Assembly (NCBI GenBank): GCA_946480835.1
Contig: CAMLLC010000001.1
Coordinates: forward strand, 62,001 to 126,000
From: Entomomonas sp945283395
Lineage (GTDB): Bacteria > Pseudomonadota > Gammaproteobacteria > Pseudomonadales > Pseudomonadaceae
Length of the DNA stretch: 64,000 nt
Direction of reading: 5' to 3'
Below are positions 17,921-26,367 of the stretch, in pieces. The notes below the pieces were generated by a model. It was given only the letters and a program-made list of their open reading frames with translations, did not search any database and was not told where the DNA came from. Both the position numbers and the translations under genes were made by a program. How positions within the stretch are numbered: the first letter of the stretch is position 1; each line of letters starts with the position of its first letter.

Positions 17921-18729
17921 TTATTTTAGAATGCTGTTATTCACTCCCTGAAAGACCAGGAGTTTATTATTTTTATGATAAAGATAATGTCTTACTTTAC
18001 GTTGGCAAAAGCAAAAACATTAGAAAAAGGGTTTTGTCACATTTTTATCATATAGATGAAACAGTCCGTCATGCGGATTTAATCAATCAGACCGTTCATA
18101 TAGATTTTAAATGTACCGCTGGTGAGTTAGGTGCCTTATTATTAGAGTCTGCTGAAATAAAAAGTTTACAACCTATTTATAATAGGCGTTTAAGGAAGAA
18201 TCAAAATCTCTACTCATGGATATTAAATAATGAATTTAAACCCATTTTACAAGTAGTTGATGATATTGCAGATGATAAAGTAACAGTAGGCTTGTATAGA
18301 TCACAGGCAACAGCTAAACAATGGCTTTTGAATCTCGTTGAAAAAAATGAATTATGTAATAAGGTCTTAGGACTAGAGATAACCCATAGAAACTGCTGTT
18401 TTAATTATCAACTAAAACGATGCAGAGGGGCTTGTTGTGGTGGTGAGAGCATCGAATCACACAATGCTAGATTAGTAAAAGCGTTCGAGGACTTTGCTCA
18501 TATAGCATGGCCTTGGAACTCGGCTATTGCAATACTAGAAGAAGATTATTTATATCAAAATAAAGAGTACCACATCATCAATCAATGGCGTTATTTGGGT
18601 TCTGTTAGTGATTTGAGCAGTACACAAGCTAATCAATTACCTGCTTTTAGTCGTGATAGCTATCAGATTTTGATCAGATATTTAAGGTATGAAAATCCGA
18701 TAATCATTGAATCATTTGCAGAGATTTAA
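17917..18729 (+). CDS. cho: Cho-like GIY-YIG endonuclease (UvrC N-terminal homolog)
   Basis: A 270-residue protein that starts with the GIY-YIG nuclease fold: LPERPGVYYFYDKDNVLLYVGKSKNIRKRVLSHF (residues about 6-40), then ALLLESAEIKSLQPIYNRRLR with the catalytic Glu. This matches the N-terminal nuclease half of UvrC and the stand-alone excinuclease Cho, which makes the 3' incision at bulky lesions in UvrAB-dependent repair. E. coli Cho (295 residues) is SOS-regulated but is not linked to umuDC. Here it overlaps umuC by 4 bases, forming a damage-tolerance and repair operon. The 3' end overlaps the convergent endA by 18 bases. Confidence 0.8.
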   Translation: MIILECCYSLPERPGVYYFYDKDNVLLYVGKSKNIRKRVLSHFYHIDETVRHADLINQTVHIDFKCTAGELGALLLESAEIKSLQPIYNRRLRKNQNLYSWILNNEFKPILQVVDDIADDKVTVGLYRSQATAKQWLLNLVEKNELCNKVLGLEITHRNCCFNYQLKRCRGACCGGESIESHNARLVKAFEDFAHIAWPWNSAIAILEEDYLYQNKEYHIINQWRYLGSVSDLSSTQANQLPAFSRDSYQILIRYLRYENPIIIESFAEI

Positions 18730-19386
18730 ATCTACTTTTGATACGTAGTTATTTCCCCAACCCATCAAGCAGGCTGTTCTTTGATTACGGGTTATTTCCC
18801 ATTGAGTTACAGGATAGGTTTTATTCCATGCTTCGTAAAGCTGCTTATCTTGTTTTGAAAGCTTTAAATGGTAGCGGTCATACATATAGAGACTGATCCT
18901 TGCTACTATCCCCCTAGCCTCTTTCCTTGGCATCATTTTACGCTTTTTGAAGTCAACCACTGTTTGGCATTGGCCGTATTTGCTAGGCGTATCTGGTAGC
19001 CAAGCATATTGAAAGTCGTTTCTGTCTTGGTTGATCTCACCAATAACAGGTAGTAGATTATGTAGATCAGCTTCTATGAGATTGAATTGAGGGTCATTGT
19101 GTTGGCAGTTTTTGCGTTTTCCTTTTTGCCAGCATTGAAGTTGACGGCCAAAAGTTGCAGCAGGAACGACATGTTCCCATTCTATGCGCCCTGCTCTTTC
19201 TGCATTCTTGCGGACTTTATAACCACAACTGGCTAGATCGATCTTTTTATTCAAATAGCTACAACCACAATATAATTCTGTTTTATTATCGAAATAAACT
19301 TTATCTGCTAATCTTTTAGCTTCTGAAAAGTCTTGAGGCTGGGCAACTGTTACAGTCGAAATGAGTAATAATAGTAGATATCGCAT
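18712..19386 (-). CDS. endA: endonuclease I, periplasmic DNase
   Basis: A 224-residue protein with a signal peptide (MRYLLLLLISTVTVAQ, residues 1-16). The nuclease core is EWEHVVPAATFGRQLQCW with the catalytic histidine, then DLHNLLPVIGEINQDRNDFQY with the metal-binding Asn. Eight or more cysteines (CGCSYL, CGYK, CWQ, CQHND, CQTV, CLMGW, CK) suggest periplasmic disulfides. It cleaves double-stranded DNA non-specifically outside the inner membrane. Convergent with and overlapping the end of cho. Confidence 0.92.
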   Translation of the reverse strand: MRYLLLLLISTVTVAQPQDFSEAKRLADKVYFDNKTELYCGCSYLNKKIDLASCGYKVRKNAERAGRIEWEHVVPAATFGRQLQCWQKGKRKNCQHNDPQFNLIEADLHNLLPVIGEINQDRNDFQYAWLPDTPSKYGQCQTVVDFKKRKMMPRKEARGIVARISLYMYDRYHLKLSKQDKQLYEAWNKTYPVTQWEITRNQRTACLMGWGNNYVSKVDLNLCK

Positions 19387-19841
19387 AGGGGCGCGATATT
19401 AGCATACAATTGACGCTAATGTTAAGCTAAAGCACTTTGGAGTTTAGGAGGAATAAAGTTAAAGTGAACTAAGGTAAAATTTACTCTAGTTCAAAAATGA
19501 AACCAATCACAAAGGATACCTGCTAATATCTGCTATTAAGACAGTACCTAAACTACCGTTATGCTGAGGGCTTACGCAAAAAAAAGGGGTAGGCATCTTA
19601 GCAGGCTAGTTATGCTTATTTAATCTTTGCCCCTTTGATTAGGGGTTTATTTTTAAACGAACTAATAAATTTTAATAATTAATTAACAAGATAACACCCC
19701 ATCTTACTTAATAAAGATTCAGGTATTTTATTTTTTGAAAGAATAATTAGATTATTTCCAAAAACCGTTCTTTTTTTAACAGTGTAAACTGGGCAACTAT
19801 ACTGGATATATTGTAAGCCAATATTCGATTTTTTATATGAT
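19387..19841. other. intergenic region at the left flank of the phage remnant
   Basis: 455 bases with no intact gene. A weak hairpin, cccct at 19630-19634 pairing with agggg at 19641-19645 followed by a T-rich run on the plus strand, could be a terminator for lost upstream DNA. A short plus-strand frame around 19490-19590 reads LLLRQYLNYRYAEGLRKKKG but matches nothing I know. Confidence 0.4.
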
Positions 19842-20287
19842 TCAAAAAAAAAGAGACATGGCTACTACATAATCTGGATTTTTAAAACGTATATACTCAG
19901 GTGGTATCGCGCCTACTGAGTAATCTGATCTTTCCTCTGGCACCTTTAGGGGGTGAAAGTTAATTGCATTATTGTCAGCTAAACCTAATGCATCAAAAAC
20001 TTTTCCTTTGAATGAGTATCCAAGCCCTCCAATCTCTGATGTTACAAGCATACATTCTGGGCAATAGGAATATAATGCTTTGCCAGTCTGTAGGTATTTA
20101 TGAACTCTAATATTTGTGGCATTTTGTTTGCTTGTTGTAAAGAAACCGAATTCAGCACGCATCGCTTTTATTCCAAAGGAAAACGCAACTAAAAATATTA
20201 ATAGTATTGTGACTATAAAAAAATAGTTAGTCGGAATCGAGACAATATTTAACAGTTTAGCTATTAACCCTGCTGCCCAATGTCGTG
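19842..20287 (-). pseudogene. membrane-protein fragment cut at the phage junction
   Basis: The 106-residue frame from the ATG at 20162 reads YCPECMLVTSEIGGLGYSFK and then PPEYIRFKNPDYVVAMSLFF, which resembles the C-terminal periplasmic part of Pseudomonas multi-pass glycosyltransferase-like membrane proteins. The same frame stays open upstream of that ATG and encodes a basic stretch and a membrane helix (IPTNYFFIVTILLIFLVAFSF, 20163-20287). It then runs into phage tail sequence on the other strand. The protein therefore lacks its N-terminal part and probably its C-terminal end too. Family assignment is tentative; truncation is well supported. Confidence 0.55.
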
Positions 20288-21732
20288 GCTTTGATATGTT
20301 ATCGCGTGTAAAAGACAGTGATCAATTTATCGAAAGCACAGGCGGTGCTTTTTGCCTCTACGGTGTGTTAAGTGCTGATATAGACTATTTAACAAAGACA
20401 ATCACACTGGCTAACTATTCTATGCTAGAAAGCATTGAAATAGGCAGCGCCGCCCTAATTGATAACGAAATTGTGAGAGTGGATAGCATCAACACCACTA
20501 ATGGCACTGTTACCCTTGGTCGTGGCTGTGTAGATACTGTACCTACGCCGCATAGTGCGGGGGCGCTGGTGTGGTTTTATGATGGCTTTGAACTTACCGA
20601 CGCTATAGAGTATGACACAGGGCTTATGGTAGAAGCTAAGTTAGTGAGTCATACTTTAACCGAACAACTCGACTCTAGCAAAGCCCATTTAGATACTATC
20701 ACTATGTAAGGCAGACAGGCGCGCCCTTATCCGCCCGCCAATGTTAAGGTAAACAATCAAAGCTACCCAAGTATAGTTGATAGCTTTTTAACAGTGAGCT
20801 GGTCAAGCCGTGATCGGCTAATACAAGCCGATATGATGATTGATAATACACAGGGTAATATGGGGATAGAGCCCAATACCTTTTACAATCTAAGGTTTTT
20901 AAATGCGGGCGGTGGGCTATTACATGAAGTAACTAATTATACTGCTAACTCTTATACATGGGCAGAGGTAGGCTTGGATAAAGACCTTATTTTAATGCAG
21001 TTTGAAAATAGTATAACCGATGAAGCGGGTAATGTATGGACAGCCACAGGTAACCCAAGTTATACAGAAGGTAAGGTGCAAAATAAAGCAATACGCTTTA
21101 ATAGTGACGGTAATTTAACGTGCTTAACTAGCACAACGCCTGACCTTAATTTTGCTGAAAACATTGATTTTACAATTGAGTTTTGGCTGCGCCGTCAAGC
21201 TACAAATGTTGAATTTGGAACTATCATAGCAAATAACCAAAGTAGCTGGGATAGCAATTGTCGCTTTCTGATGATCTACGATAATTATGTTAGCAATCGT
21301 CAAAATGGACAGCTAGCTTTTGGCGGCAATGGCATTGGCAATGCTAATGATGTGCTTTTATCACAAACCGCATTAGAAGTTAACACATGGTATCACGTAG
21401 CTATAACCCGTGCAGGCAGTCTATATACGCTCTATATCAATGGCTTAAAAGAGGCTAGCTATACAGACACTATTAACTTTAATTTTGGGTTAGGTGGCAC
21501 TTTATTAGGGCGTAATAAGTGGGATGGCAATAATGGCTTATTTAGTGGTGATATTGATCAATTGAGAATTTCCCGCGGTGCTTTGTATGGTAAAAATTTC
21601 ACGCCCACTACAGAGTTCTATGAGTTTAACGCGGGCAGCACTTTAAATAGAGTGGTAAATATTGAACTTGAAGCGGTAAGAGACGGCTTAACTAGTCTTC
21701 AAAAACATCAATTTACTATTAAAAGAACTTAA
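20251..21732 (+). pseudogene. phage tail protein, N-terminus lost, one in-frame stop, LamG-like domain
   Basis: Two open frames in the same reading frame (20296-20709 and 20710-21732) are separated only by a TAA at 20707-20709. Read through, they encode about 480 residues. The first part has a beta-rich tail domain (IEIGSAALIDNEIVRVDSIN, HSAGALVWFYDGFELTD). After the stop comes GRQARPYPPANVKVNNQSYP and LTVSWSSRDRLIQADMMID, typical of phage tail-tip or GpJ-like baseplate proteins in Pseudomonas prophages. The C-terminal 230 residues form a LamG/concanavalin-like domain (FENSITDEAGN, FTIEFWLRRQ, NTWYHVAITRAG, DIDQLRISRGALY), probably for host-surface glycan binding. The N-terminal bulk of the tail protein is missing. 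Confidence 0.7.
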
Positions 21733-21866
21733 TCAGGCACGGCTAAAAGATGCACTAACATCTAATAGCCGCTGCCAAGCAGAGTACACCTGCAAAGCTG
21801 CCTAACTCCCTCGAGGGGTGCTAAAGCTAACAAATTTTTTAAGTATTTGTAAAGGTTTTGCAGTAT

Positions 21867-22154
21867 ATGAAAAAGATGTTTAGATTTTTATCTGATAACG
21901 GTTATTTATTAGCTAAGATTTACATAGAGACTGGTATAATTGCTATAGAGACAAAATGCCGTAAATGCGGCAGTATTCAACTAAAACAAATCAACCATAG
22001 CCAAGAGCTAATCGAGTTTAGGTGTAAAAGCTGTCACCAGCTTTTAGGAAAAACCCGCCTAAACCCTGAATTTACAGAAATTCAGATCAAGTGCAGAAGC
22101 ACTAAACGACTTAATACACTTGTGTTTTATCTTTTACATAAAGAGGCAAGCTAG
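21867..22154 (+). CDS. Com-like zinc-ribbon regulator of mom translation
   Basis: A 95-residue protein from the ATG at 21867 (AAAGG 11 bases upstream). It has cysteine pairs TKCRKCGSIQ and FRCKSCHQLLGK, and the tail EIQIKCRSTKRLN. In phage Mu, Com is a small zinc-binding protein that unfolds the mom translation start and allows mom to be translated. The second half here follows the Mu Com layout (CxxCxxLL, then IxxCPRC), but the last CPxC pair reads CRST, losing one metal-binding cysteine. The upstream half looks like an extra zinc ribbon. The gene sits directly before mom, which supports the assignment. Whether it still binds zinc is uncertain. Confidence 0.65.
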   Translation: MKKMFRFLSDNGYLLAKIYIETGIIAIETKCRKCGSIQLKQINHSQELIEFRCKSCHQLLGKTRLNPEFTEIQIKCRSTKRLNTLVFYLLHKEAS

Positions 22155-22162
22155 CCTAACTA

Positions 22163-22183
22163 CCAGAGTACTGTAAGTGCTGG
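22163..22183 (+). promoter_or_regulatory. possible inhibitory hairpin at the mom start
   Basis: ccag (22163-22166) can pair with ctgg (22180-22183) around the GTG candidate start at 22177, with two weaker pairs inside. In Mu a stem-loop at the mom start blocks translation until Com acts. This is a weak structural analogue only. Confidence 0.25.
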
Positions 22184-22977
22184 AATTGTATAAAATGGCT
22201 AATAAACCAGATCACCACCCTAAACCCGCGGGCGAATATACACGCCTTGTTACTATTAACCCTGATTACATAAAAGGTACGCTAGGGATAGCAGGCTATG
22301 GCAATAAAGACTTTTATATAGCAGTGATTCCCTCAAAGCTTGCGCGGGAAATTATCATCAAAAACCACTACTCAAAACGCATTGTTAATAACTCTTATAT
22401 TCATCTAGGCGTATTTCTAAATGGCACTTTGTGTGGGGTGTTGCAATTTTGGTACATGTTAAATCAAACCATATACGGCTTAGAAAAAATTGTAAGAGGT
22501 ACTAGGCAAGGTGAATACTTAGAACTTAATCGAATGTGGCTTGATGATTTAGCACCTAAAAATAGTGAAAGTAAAGCTATTAGTTATGCTATTAAGTACA
22601 TTAAGAAAGTATGCCCTATGGTGGGGTGGATACAGTCATTTGCAGATGAACGTTGCGAAAAATTAGGAGTAGTGTATCAAGCTGCTAACTTTCTATACTT
22701 TGGGCATCACAAAACCTTTTTTTATGAGCTAAATGGTCAAACATTCCATAGTATGCTGTTAAGTGTTAGGGCTAATAACCCTTGCCCTAGAGACAAATAT
22801 ATAATTGATAATCTGGCGCAGGCTAAAAAGCGTTCACTTATTCAATTTAGATACATTTATTTTATTAAAAAATCATGGATAGCACGTTGTAAAGTTAAAC
22901 CACTGCCATATCCAAAACCTAATCAACCATTACCTAATAGAAGAATAAAGGTTAATAAACAAAAAAGCCCAAGTTAA
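22177..22977 (+). CDS. Mom-family adenine methylcarbamoylation enzyme
   Basis: A 266-residue protein (GTG start; an ATG at 22195 is equally possible and no good ribosome-binding site is seen). The core (about 45-215) matches the Mom family: AREIIIKNHYSKRIVNNSYIHLGVF, then GVLQFWYMLN, YLELNRMWLDDLAPKNSESKAISYAI, PMVGWIQSFADERCEKLGVVYQAANFLYFG. Mom has a GNAT-like fold and converts adenine in DNA to N6-carbamoylmethyladenine, protecting phage DNA from restriction. The basic C-terminal tail (RYIYFIKKSWIARCKVKPL) may bind DNA. It lies 22 bases after a Com-like gene and downstream of a tail pseudogene, as in Mu-like phages. The frame appears intact, unlike its phage neighbours. Confidence 0.8.
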   Translation: MLELYKMANKPDHHPKPAGEYTRLVTINPDYIKGTLGIAGYGNKDFYIAVIPSKLAREIIIKNHYSKRIVNNSYIHLGVFLNGTLCGVLQFWYMLNQTIYGLEKIVRGTRQGEYLELNRMWLDDLAPKNSESKAISYAIKYIKKVCPMVGWIQSFADERCEKLGVVYQAANFLYFGHHKTFFYELNGQTFHSMLLSVRANNPCPRDKYIIDNLAQAKKRSLIQFRYIYFIKKSWIARCKVKPLPYPKPNQPLPNRRIKVNKQKSPS

Positions 22978-22985
22978 ATTGGGCT
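22960..22985 (-). terminator. intrinsic terminator, minus strand
   Basis: agcccaa (22966-22972) pairs with ttgggct (22979-22985); on the minus strand the stem is followed by TTTTTTG. It overlaps the mom stop codon and fits as the terminator of the 31-residue membrane-protein gene at 23060-23155. Confidence 0.7.
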
Positions 22986-23059
22986 ATAATGCTTAAATAT
23001 TAAAAATGTTTTCACATAATGAAAAAAAGATTTATGCTGATTTATGAAGCAAAAACTTT

Positions 23060-23155
23060 TTATTTATGAAACGCACCTACAGCTATTATTATTAATATGG
23101 CCACTAATACAAAACCAGCATAAGCATTAATAGTAAACGTATTACGTTCTTTCAT
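23060..23155 (-). CDS. 31-residue single-pass membrane protein
   Basis: A small minus-strand gene starting at ATG 23155 with an AAGGA ribosome-binding site about 7 bases upstream. The product begins MKERNTFTINAYAGFVLVAI and continues with a hydrophobic helix, ending GAFHK. It has a charged N-terminus and one membrane helix. The start resembles the N-terminal anchor of SPFH (slipin-like) proteins, so it could be a fragment of one, but the good ribosome-binding site and the minus-strand terminator 75 bases downstream favour a real small gene. Function unknown. Confidence 0.5.
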   Translation of the reverse strand: MKERNTFTINAYAGFVLVAILIIIAVGAFHK

Positions 23156-23616
23156 TTTTTTCCTTATATATAAGCTTTGGCTATAAAATAGCTATTTATC
23201 ACCACTATTGACTTGTTTTAGCTTATTACCAATAATTACCCACCAGTCTTTTTGCTAGAGAAAAGCTGTCTTTTTATTAAATAGACAATAAGGCTAATAT
23301 TTGTAAAACATAGACATTTAAAATACCTTAATAAATAAGATAATTAACAAAAATATCACAAATGTTTTAGTTTATAATAGTAATGCTTACAGAATTAAAG
23401 CGTCTATTAATTTTTCTTTTTATTAGAATTTTGTAACAAATATAAAAAAGTAATTAAATCAGCTTAATTATCACCATATCATACAAGAGATGATGCTAGT
23501 AATTAACTTCCTGATATTAAAAGTAACCCAAAGTTTAATTAGACTTTTGTATTCTTCATCTAAGCGGATATATTTCATTTAACTGCCAGTTATTATTTTT
23601 GCTAGAGTTACTTTTA
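23156..23616. other. intergenic region upstream of folB's 3' end
   Basis: About 460 AT-rich bases between the small membrane-protein gene and the end of folB. It probably holds the promoter of the small gene. I see no further gene, repeat or strong hairpin. Confidence 0.4.
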
Positions 23617-23970
23617 TCAAAAACTGCCACGTTCAATCTGCACGCCCACTCCTTTTGCTGAAGCAATAGCACCTGGTTTAGTGACTTTTAATCTCAACCA
23701 ACTTAGCTTAAAGCTATGTTGTAATAAATTAGCTAGCTGCTCAGCAAAAGATTCTATCAATTTAAAGCTACTATTTTCAGCAAATTCATTCACTTTTTCA
23801 GTTATTTTAACATAATCCAATGCCATATAAATATCATCATTTTGAGCAGAGAGCTTATTATCCCATGCTATTGTTAAGTCTATTAATAAGCATTGTTTGA
23901 TAGACCGTTCCCAATCATATACACCTATAGTAGTTACTATCTCTAATTTTTCAATAAAAACTGTATCCAT
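23617..23970 (-). CDS. folB: dihydroneopterin aldolase
   Basis: A 117-residue FolB protein. It cleaves dihydroneopterin to 6-hydroxymethyl-dihydropterin and glycolaldehyde in folate synthesis. Visible signatures are IEKLEIVTTIGVYDWERSIKQ at the N-terminus (the EFFVGVY-like pterin-binding edge), LDYVKITEKVNEFAENSSFKLIESFAEQLA with the active-site Glu, and VTKPGAI (the K-P-x-A motif). It is divergent from plsY with 48 bases between, as in Pseudomonas. The paralogue folX lies at 37.1 kb; the MxPFIE-like glutamate pattern here supports FolB over FolX. Confidence 0.9.
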   Translation of the reverse strand: MDTVFIEKLEIVTTIGVYDWERSIKQCLLIDLTIAWDNKLSAQNDDIYMALDYVKITEKVNEFAENSSFKLIESFAEQLANLLQHSFKLSWLRLKVTKPGAIASAKGVGVQIERGSF

Positions 23971-24018
23971 TATTACTATATCTCGCTACAATCCAACCTA
24001 TATTATTAGGATAATTTC

Positions 24019-24588
24019 ATGTTCTGGCTATTGATTATACTCGCCTATTTGCTAGGTTCCGTCTCTTTTGCCATAGTCTTATCTAAACTCTCCGGCAAAA
24101 TAGATCCTCGCACATCGGGTTCTAAGAACCCTGGAGCTACTAATGTCTTGCGTATCGCAGGAACAGGATTAGCTAGCTTAACCCTGATAGGCGATTTATG
24201 CAAAGGCATGTTACCTGTAATCATAGCCATATTACTAAATTTCAATGTGCAACAGCAGGCATGGATAGGCATTGCAGCTATTATAGGTCATCTTTATCCT
24301 ATTTACTTTCATTTCCATGGTGGGAAAGGAGTTGCAACCGCTACGGGCGTATTACTTATATTATCTCCTATCACTGCCTGTTTGGCTATTTTTGCTTGGG
24401 GTATAACTTTTTACTTAAAACGCACTAGTTCTTTAGCTTCTATCAGTGCTATAGCCATTATTCTACCCATTATTTTATGGTTAAAACCTATAATTTTCCT
24501 GCCTATATGTGTACTTTGTTTATTAATAATTTGGCGCCATAGAAGTAATCTAAAAGATTTATTAATAGGAAACGAACGGCATTTTTGA
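24019..24588 (+). CDS. plsY: glycerol-3-phosphate acyltransferase PlsY
   Basis: A 189-residue inner-membrane protein with about five helices. Conserved PlsY loops are LLGSVSFAIVLSKLSGKIDPRTSGSKNPGATNVLR (glycine- and asparagine-rich loop 1) and GHLYPIYFHFHGGKGVATATG (acyl-phosphate site). It transfers the acyl group of acyl-phosphate made by PlsX to glycerol-3-phosphate, the first step of membrane phospholipid synthesis. It sits between folB and tsaD as in Pseudomonas. Confidence 0.95.
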   Translation: MFWLLIILAYLLGSVSFAIVLSKLSGKIDPRTSGSKNPGATNVLRIAGTGLASLTLIGDLCKGMLPVIIAILLNFNVQQQAWIGIAAIIGHLYPIYFHFHGGKGVATATGVLLILSPITACLAIFAWGITFYLKRTSSLASISAIAIILPIILWLKPIIFLPICVLCLLIIWRHRSNLKDLLIGNERHF

Positions 24589-24611
24589 CTATTCGCATGA
24601 ACACAAAATAG

Positions 24612-25640
24612 TTACTTTAAAACAGGTAGCTCTTGCATAGGCCAGCGGGCTCTAGTCTCTATGGCCAAATCATTATGTTGACCTACCAATAGACGTTGAC
24701 AACCAGCATAAGCAATCATTGCACCATTATCAGTACAAAACTCAGGACGAGCATAATAAACGTGCCCCTGAAATTCGCTAACCATATTTTCTAGCGATTC
24801 TCTAAGTGCCTTATTAGAACTTACTCCTCCAGCTATGACTAATTGGCTAAGACCAGTATCTAACAAAGCTCTACGACACTTAATAGTCAAGGTATCGACT
24901 ACTGCTTGTTGAAAGGCAAAAGCAATATCTGCTTTTAGTTGTTGTGATGTCTCAGCATGACACTTATTATTTTGCCAGGTATTTAAGGCAGCTGTTTTTA
25001 AACCACTAAAACTAAACATAAGCCCAGGTCTATCTACCATAGGTCTAGGAAATTTAAAGATATTCTCCCTACCTTGCAAGGCTAACTTTGCTATTTCAGG
25101 ACCACCTGGATAATTTAATCCCAAGAGCTTTGCTGTTTTATCAAATGCCTCTCCCGCTGCGTCATCTACCGATTCTCCTAATAACTCATAACAACCTATT
25201 TCTGTTACTTTTATTAATTGAGTATGCCCTCCTGACACTAGTAATCCAACAAAAGGAAATCGAGGAGGATCTTTCTCTAACATAGGAGCTAATAAATGAC
25301 CCTCCATATGGTGTACTCCAATAGTAGGGATATCTAACGCAAAAGCGAAAGCTTTCGCAAATGAAGCACCTACTAATAGTGCACCTACTAAACCAGGTCC
25401 AGCCGTATATGCAACTGCATCTATATCTATTTTAGTACAACCTGAATCAGCTAAAACCTGATTCAATAATGGGATTAATCTTTTAATGTGATCACGAGAA
25501 GCTAATTCAGGCACAACCCCACCGTAAATACGATGCAAATCTATTTGGCTAAATAAAGCATCAGCCAATAGTCCTTTATTACTATCATATAATGCTACGC
25601 CTGTCTCATCACAAGAGGTTTCTACCCCCAATACTAACAT
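24612..25640 (-). CDS. tsaD: tRNA N6-threonylcarbamoyladenosine synthase subunit TsaD
   Basis: A 342-residue ASKHA-fold protein, normal length. It transfers the threonylcarbamoyl group to A37 of ANN-decoding tRNAs together with TsaB and TsaE. The metal site is VHHMEGHLLAP (residues about 110-120) and the nucleotide-binding parts are VSGGHTQL, GEAFDKTAKLLGLNYPGGP and VIAGGVSSNKALR. The start gives MLVLGVETSCDETGVALYD, the expected N-terminus. Convergent with plsY. The rpsU-dnaG genes usual beside tsaD in Pseudomonas are not here. Confidence 0.97.
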   Translation of the reverse strand: MLVLGVETSCDETGVALYDSNKGLLADALFSQIDLHRIYGGVVPELASRDHIKRLIPLLNQVLADSGCTKIDIDAVAYTAGPGLVGALLVGASFAKAFAFALDIPTIGVHHMEGHLLAPMLEKDPPRFPFVGLLVSGGHTQLIKVTEIGCYELLGESVDDAAGEAFDKTAKLLGLNYPGGPEIAKLALQGRENIFKFPRPMVDRPGLMFSFSGLKTAALNTWQNNKCHAETSQQLKADIAFAFQQAVVDTLTIKCRRALLDTGLSQLVIAGGVSSNKALRESLENMVSEFQGHVYYARPEFCTDNGAMIAYAGCQRLLVGQHNDLAIETRARWPMQELPVLK

Positions 25641-25712
25641 TTAATAAACCTTAATCAATAACAAAATGATTATTATATCGAAAAAATCACTGAGTCTATA
25701 ATACTTAATCTA

Positions 25713-26024
25713 CTACCAATTTAAAGAACCCTTAGTAATAGCTGTTAATGTATCATTAATAGTAAATATTTTACTACGAATCTTTTGGGCTCCCATCGCC
25801 TCTAAACGCTTTTGATGCATAGTTAGATATTTTTCTGCAAACAGGCTATTTTCAAATAAATATATTCCACCAGCCTCATTAGTTTGGCTATTTTCTGTCC
25901 AAATTTTAGAAATAAAGCCTGGTTCTTTAGCTATGCTTTCGGCTAACGTTTTTAGGGATTCTATGGATTGCTGAGCTAATGATTTAGCAGGCATAATAAA
26001 ATCTACTTGTAGTATAACAGCCAT
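25713..26024 (-). CDS. ydhR: YdhR-family ferredoxin-like monooxygenase
   Basis: A 103-residue protein matching YdhR: LQVDFIMPAKSL at the start, then LAESIAKEPGFISKIWTENSQTNEAGGIYLFEN and KIFTINDTLTAITKG. The family has a dimeric alpha-beta barrel fold related to monooxygenases of aromatic metabolism, but the physiological substrate is unknown. No cofactor motif is expected. It is a single gene on the minus strand with a good GGAG site upstream, about 70 bases from tsaD. Confidence 0.85.
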   Translation of the reverse strand: MAVILQVDFIMPAKSLAQQSIESLKTLAESIAKEPGFISKIWTENSQTNEAGGIYLFENSLFAEKYLTMHQKRLEAMGAQKIRSKIFTINDTLTAITKGSLNW

Positions 26025-26367
26025 TATAAAACTCCTCTTTCATAAACAACATATAAACCTTAATATTTAAGAAAATTATTAGTTGACCTGTTACTTTTGA
26101 ATATATATTAATTTAATATAACTAATTTATTGATTATAAGCTTTAAATAATTAACCAAAATATCAAATTAGTATCATATTTAATCTTATATGCCCCTTAA
26201 CTATTATCATTTTTTTACTAATTACTATTAGACAGTTTTGCAATAATAACTAATATAATCTTCTTAATTAGTTTTTTAATTAAAAAGTTATTCACTAATA
26301 AATTAACATTATAAGAAATATTAAATTTATTCTATTAATTAAGAATACTGAATAATTTTTATATAAC
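26025..26367. other. AT-rich intergenic region
   Basis: 343 bases, very AT-rich, between the ydhR start and the end of the HxlR gene. It should hold the ydhR promoter. No gene, repeat or clear hairpin is seen. Confidence 0.4.
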
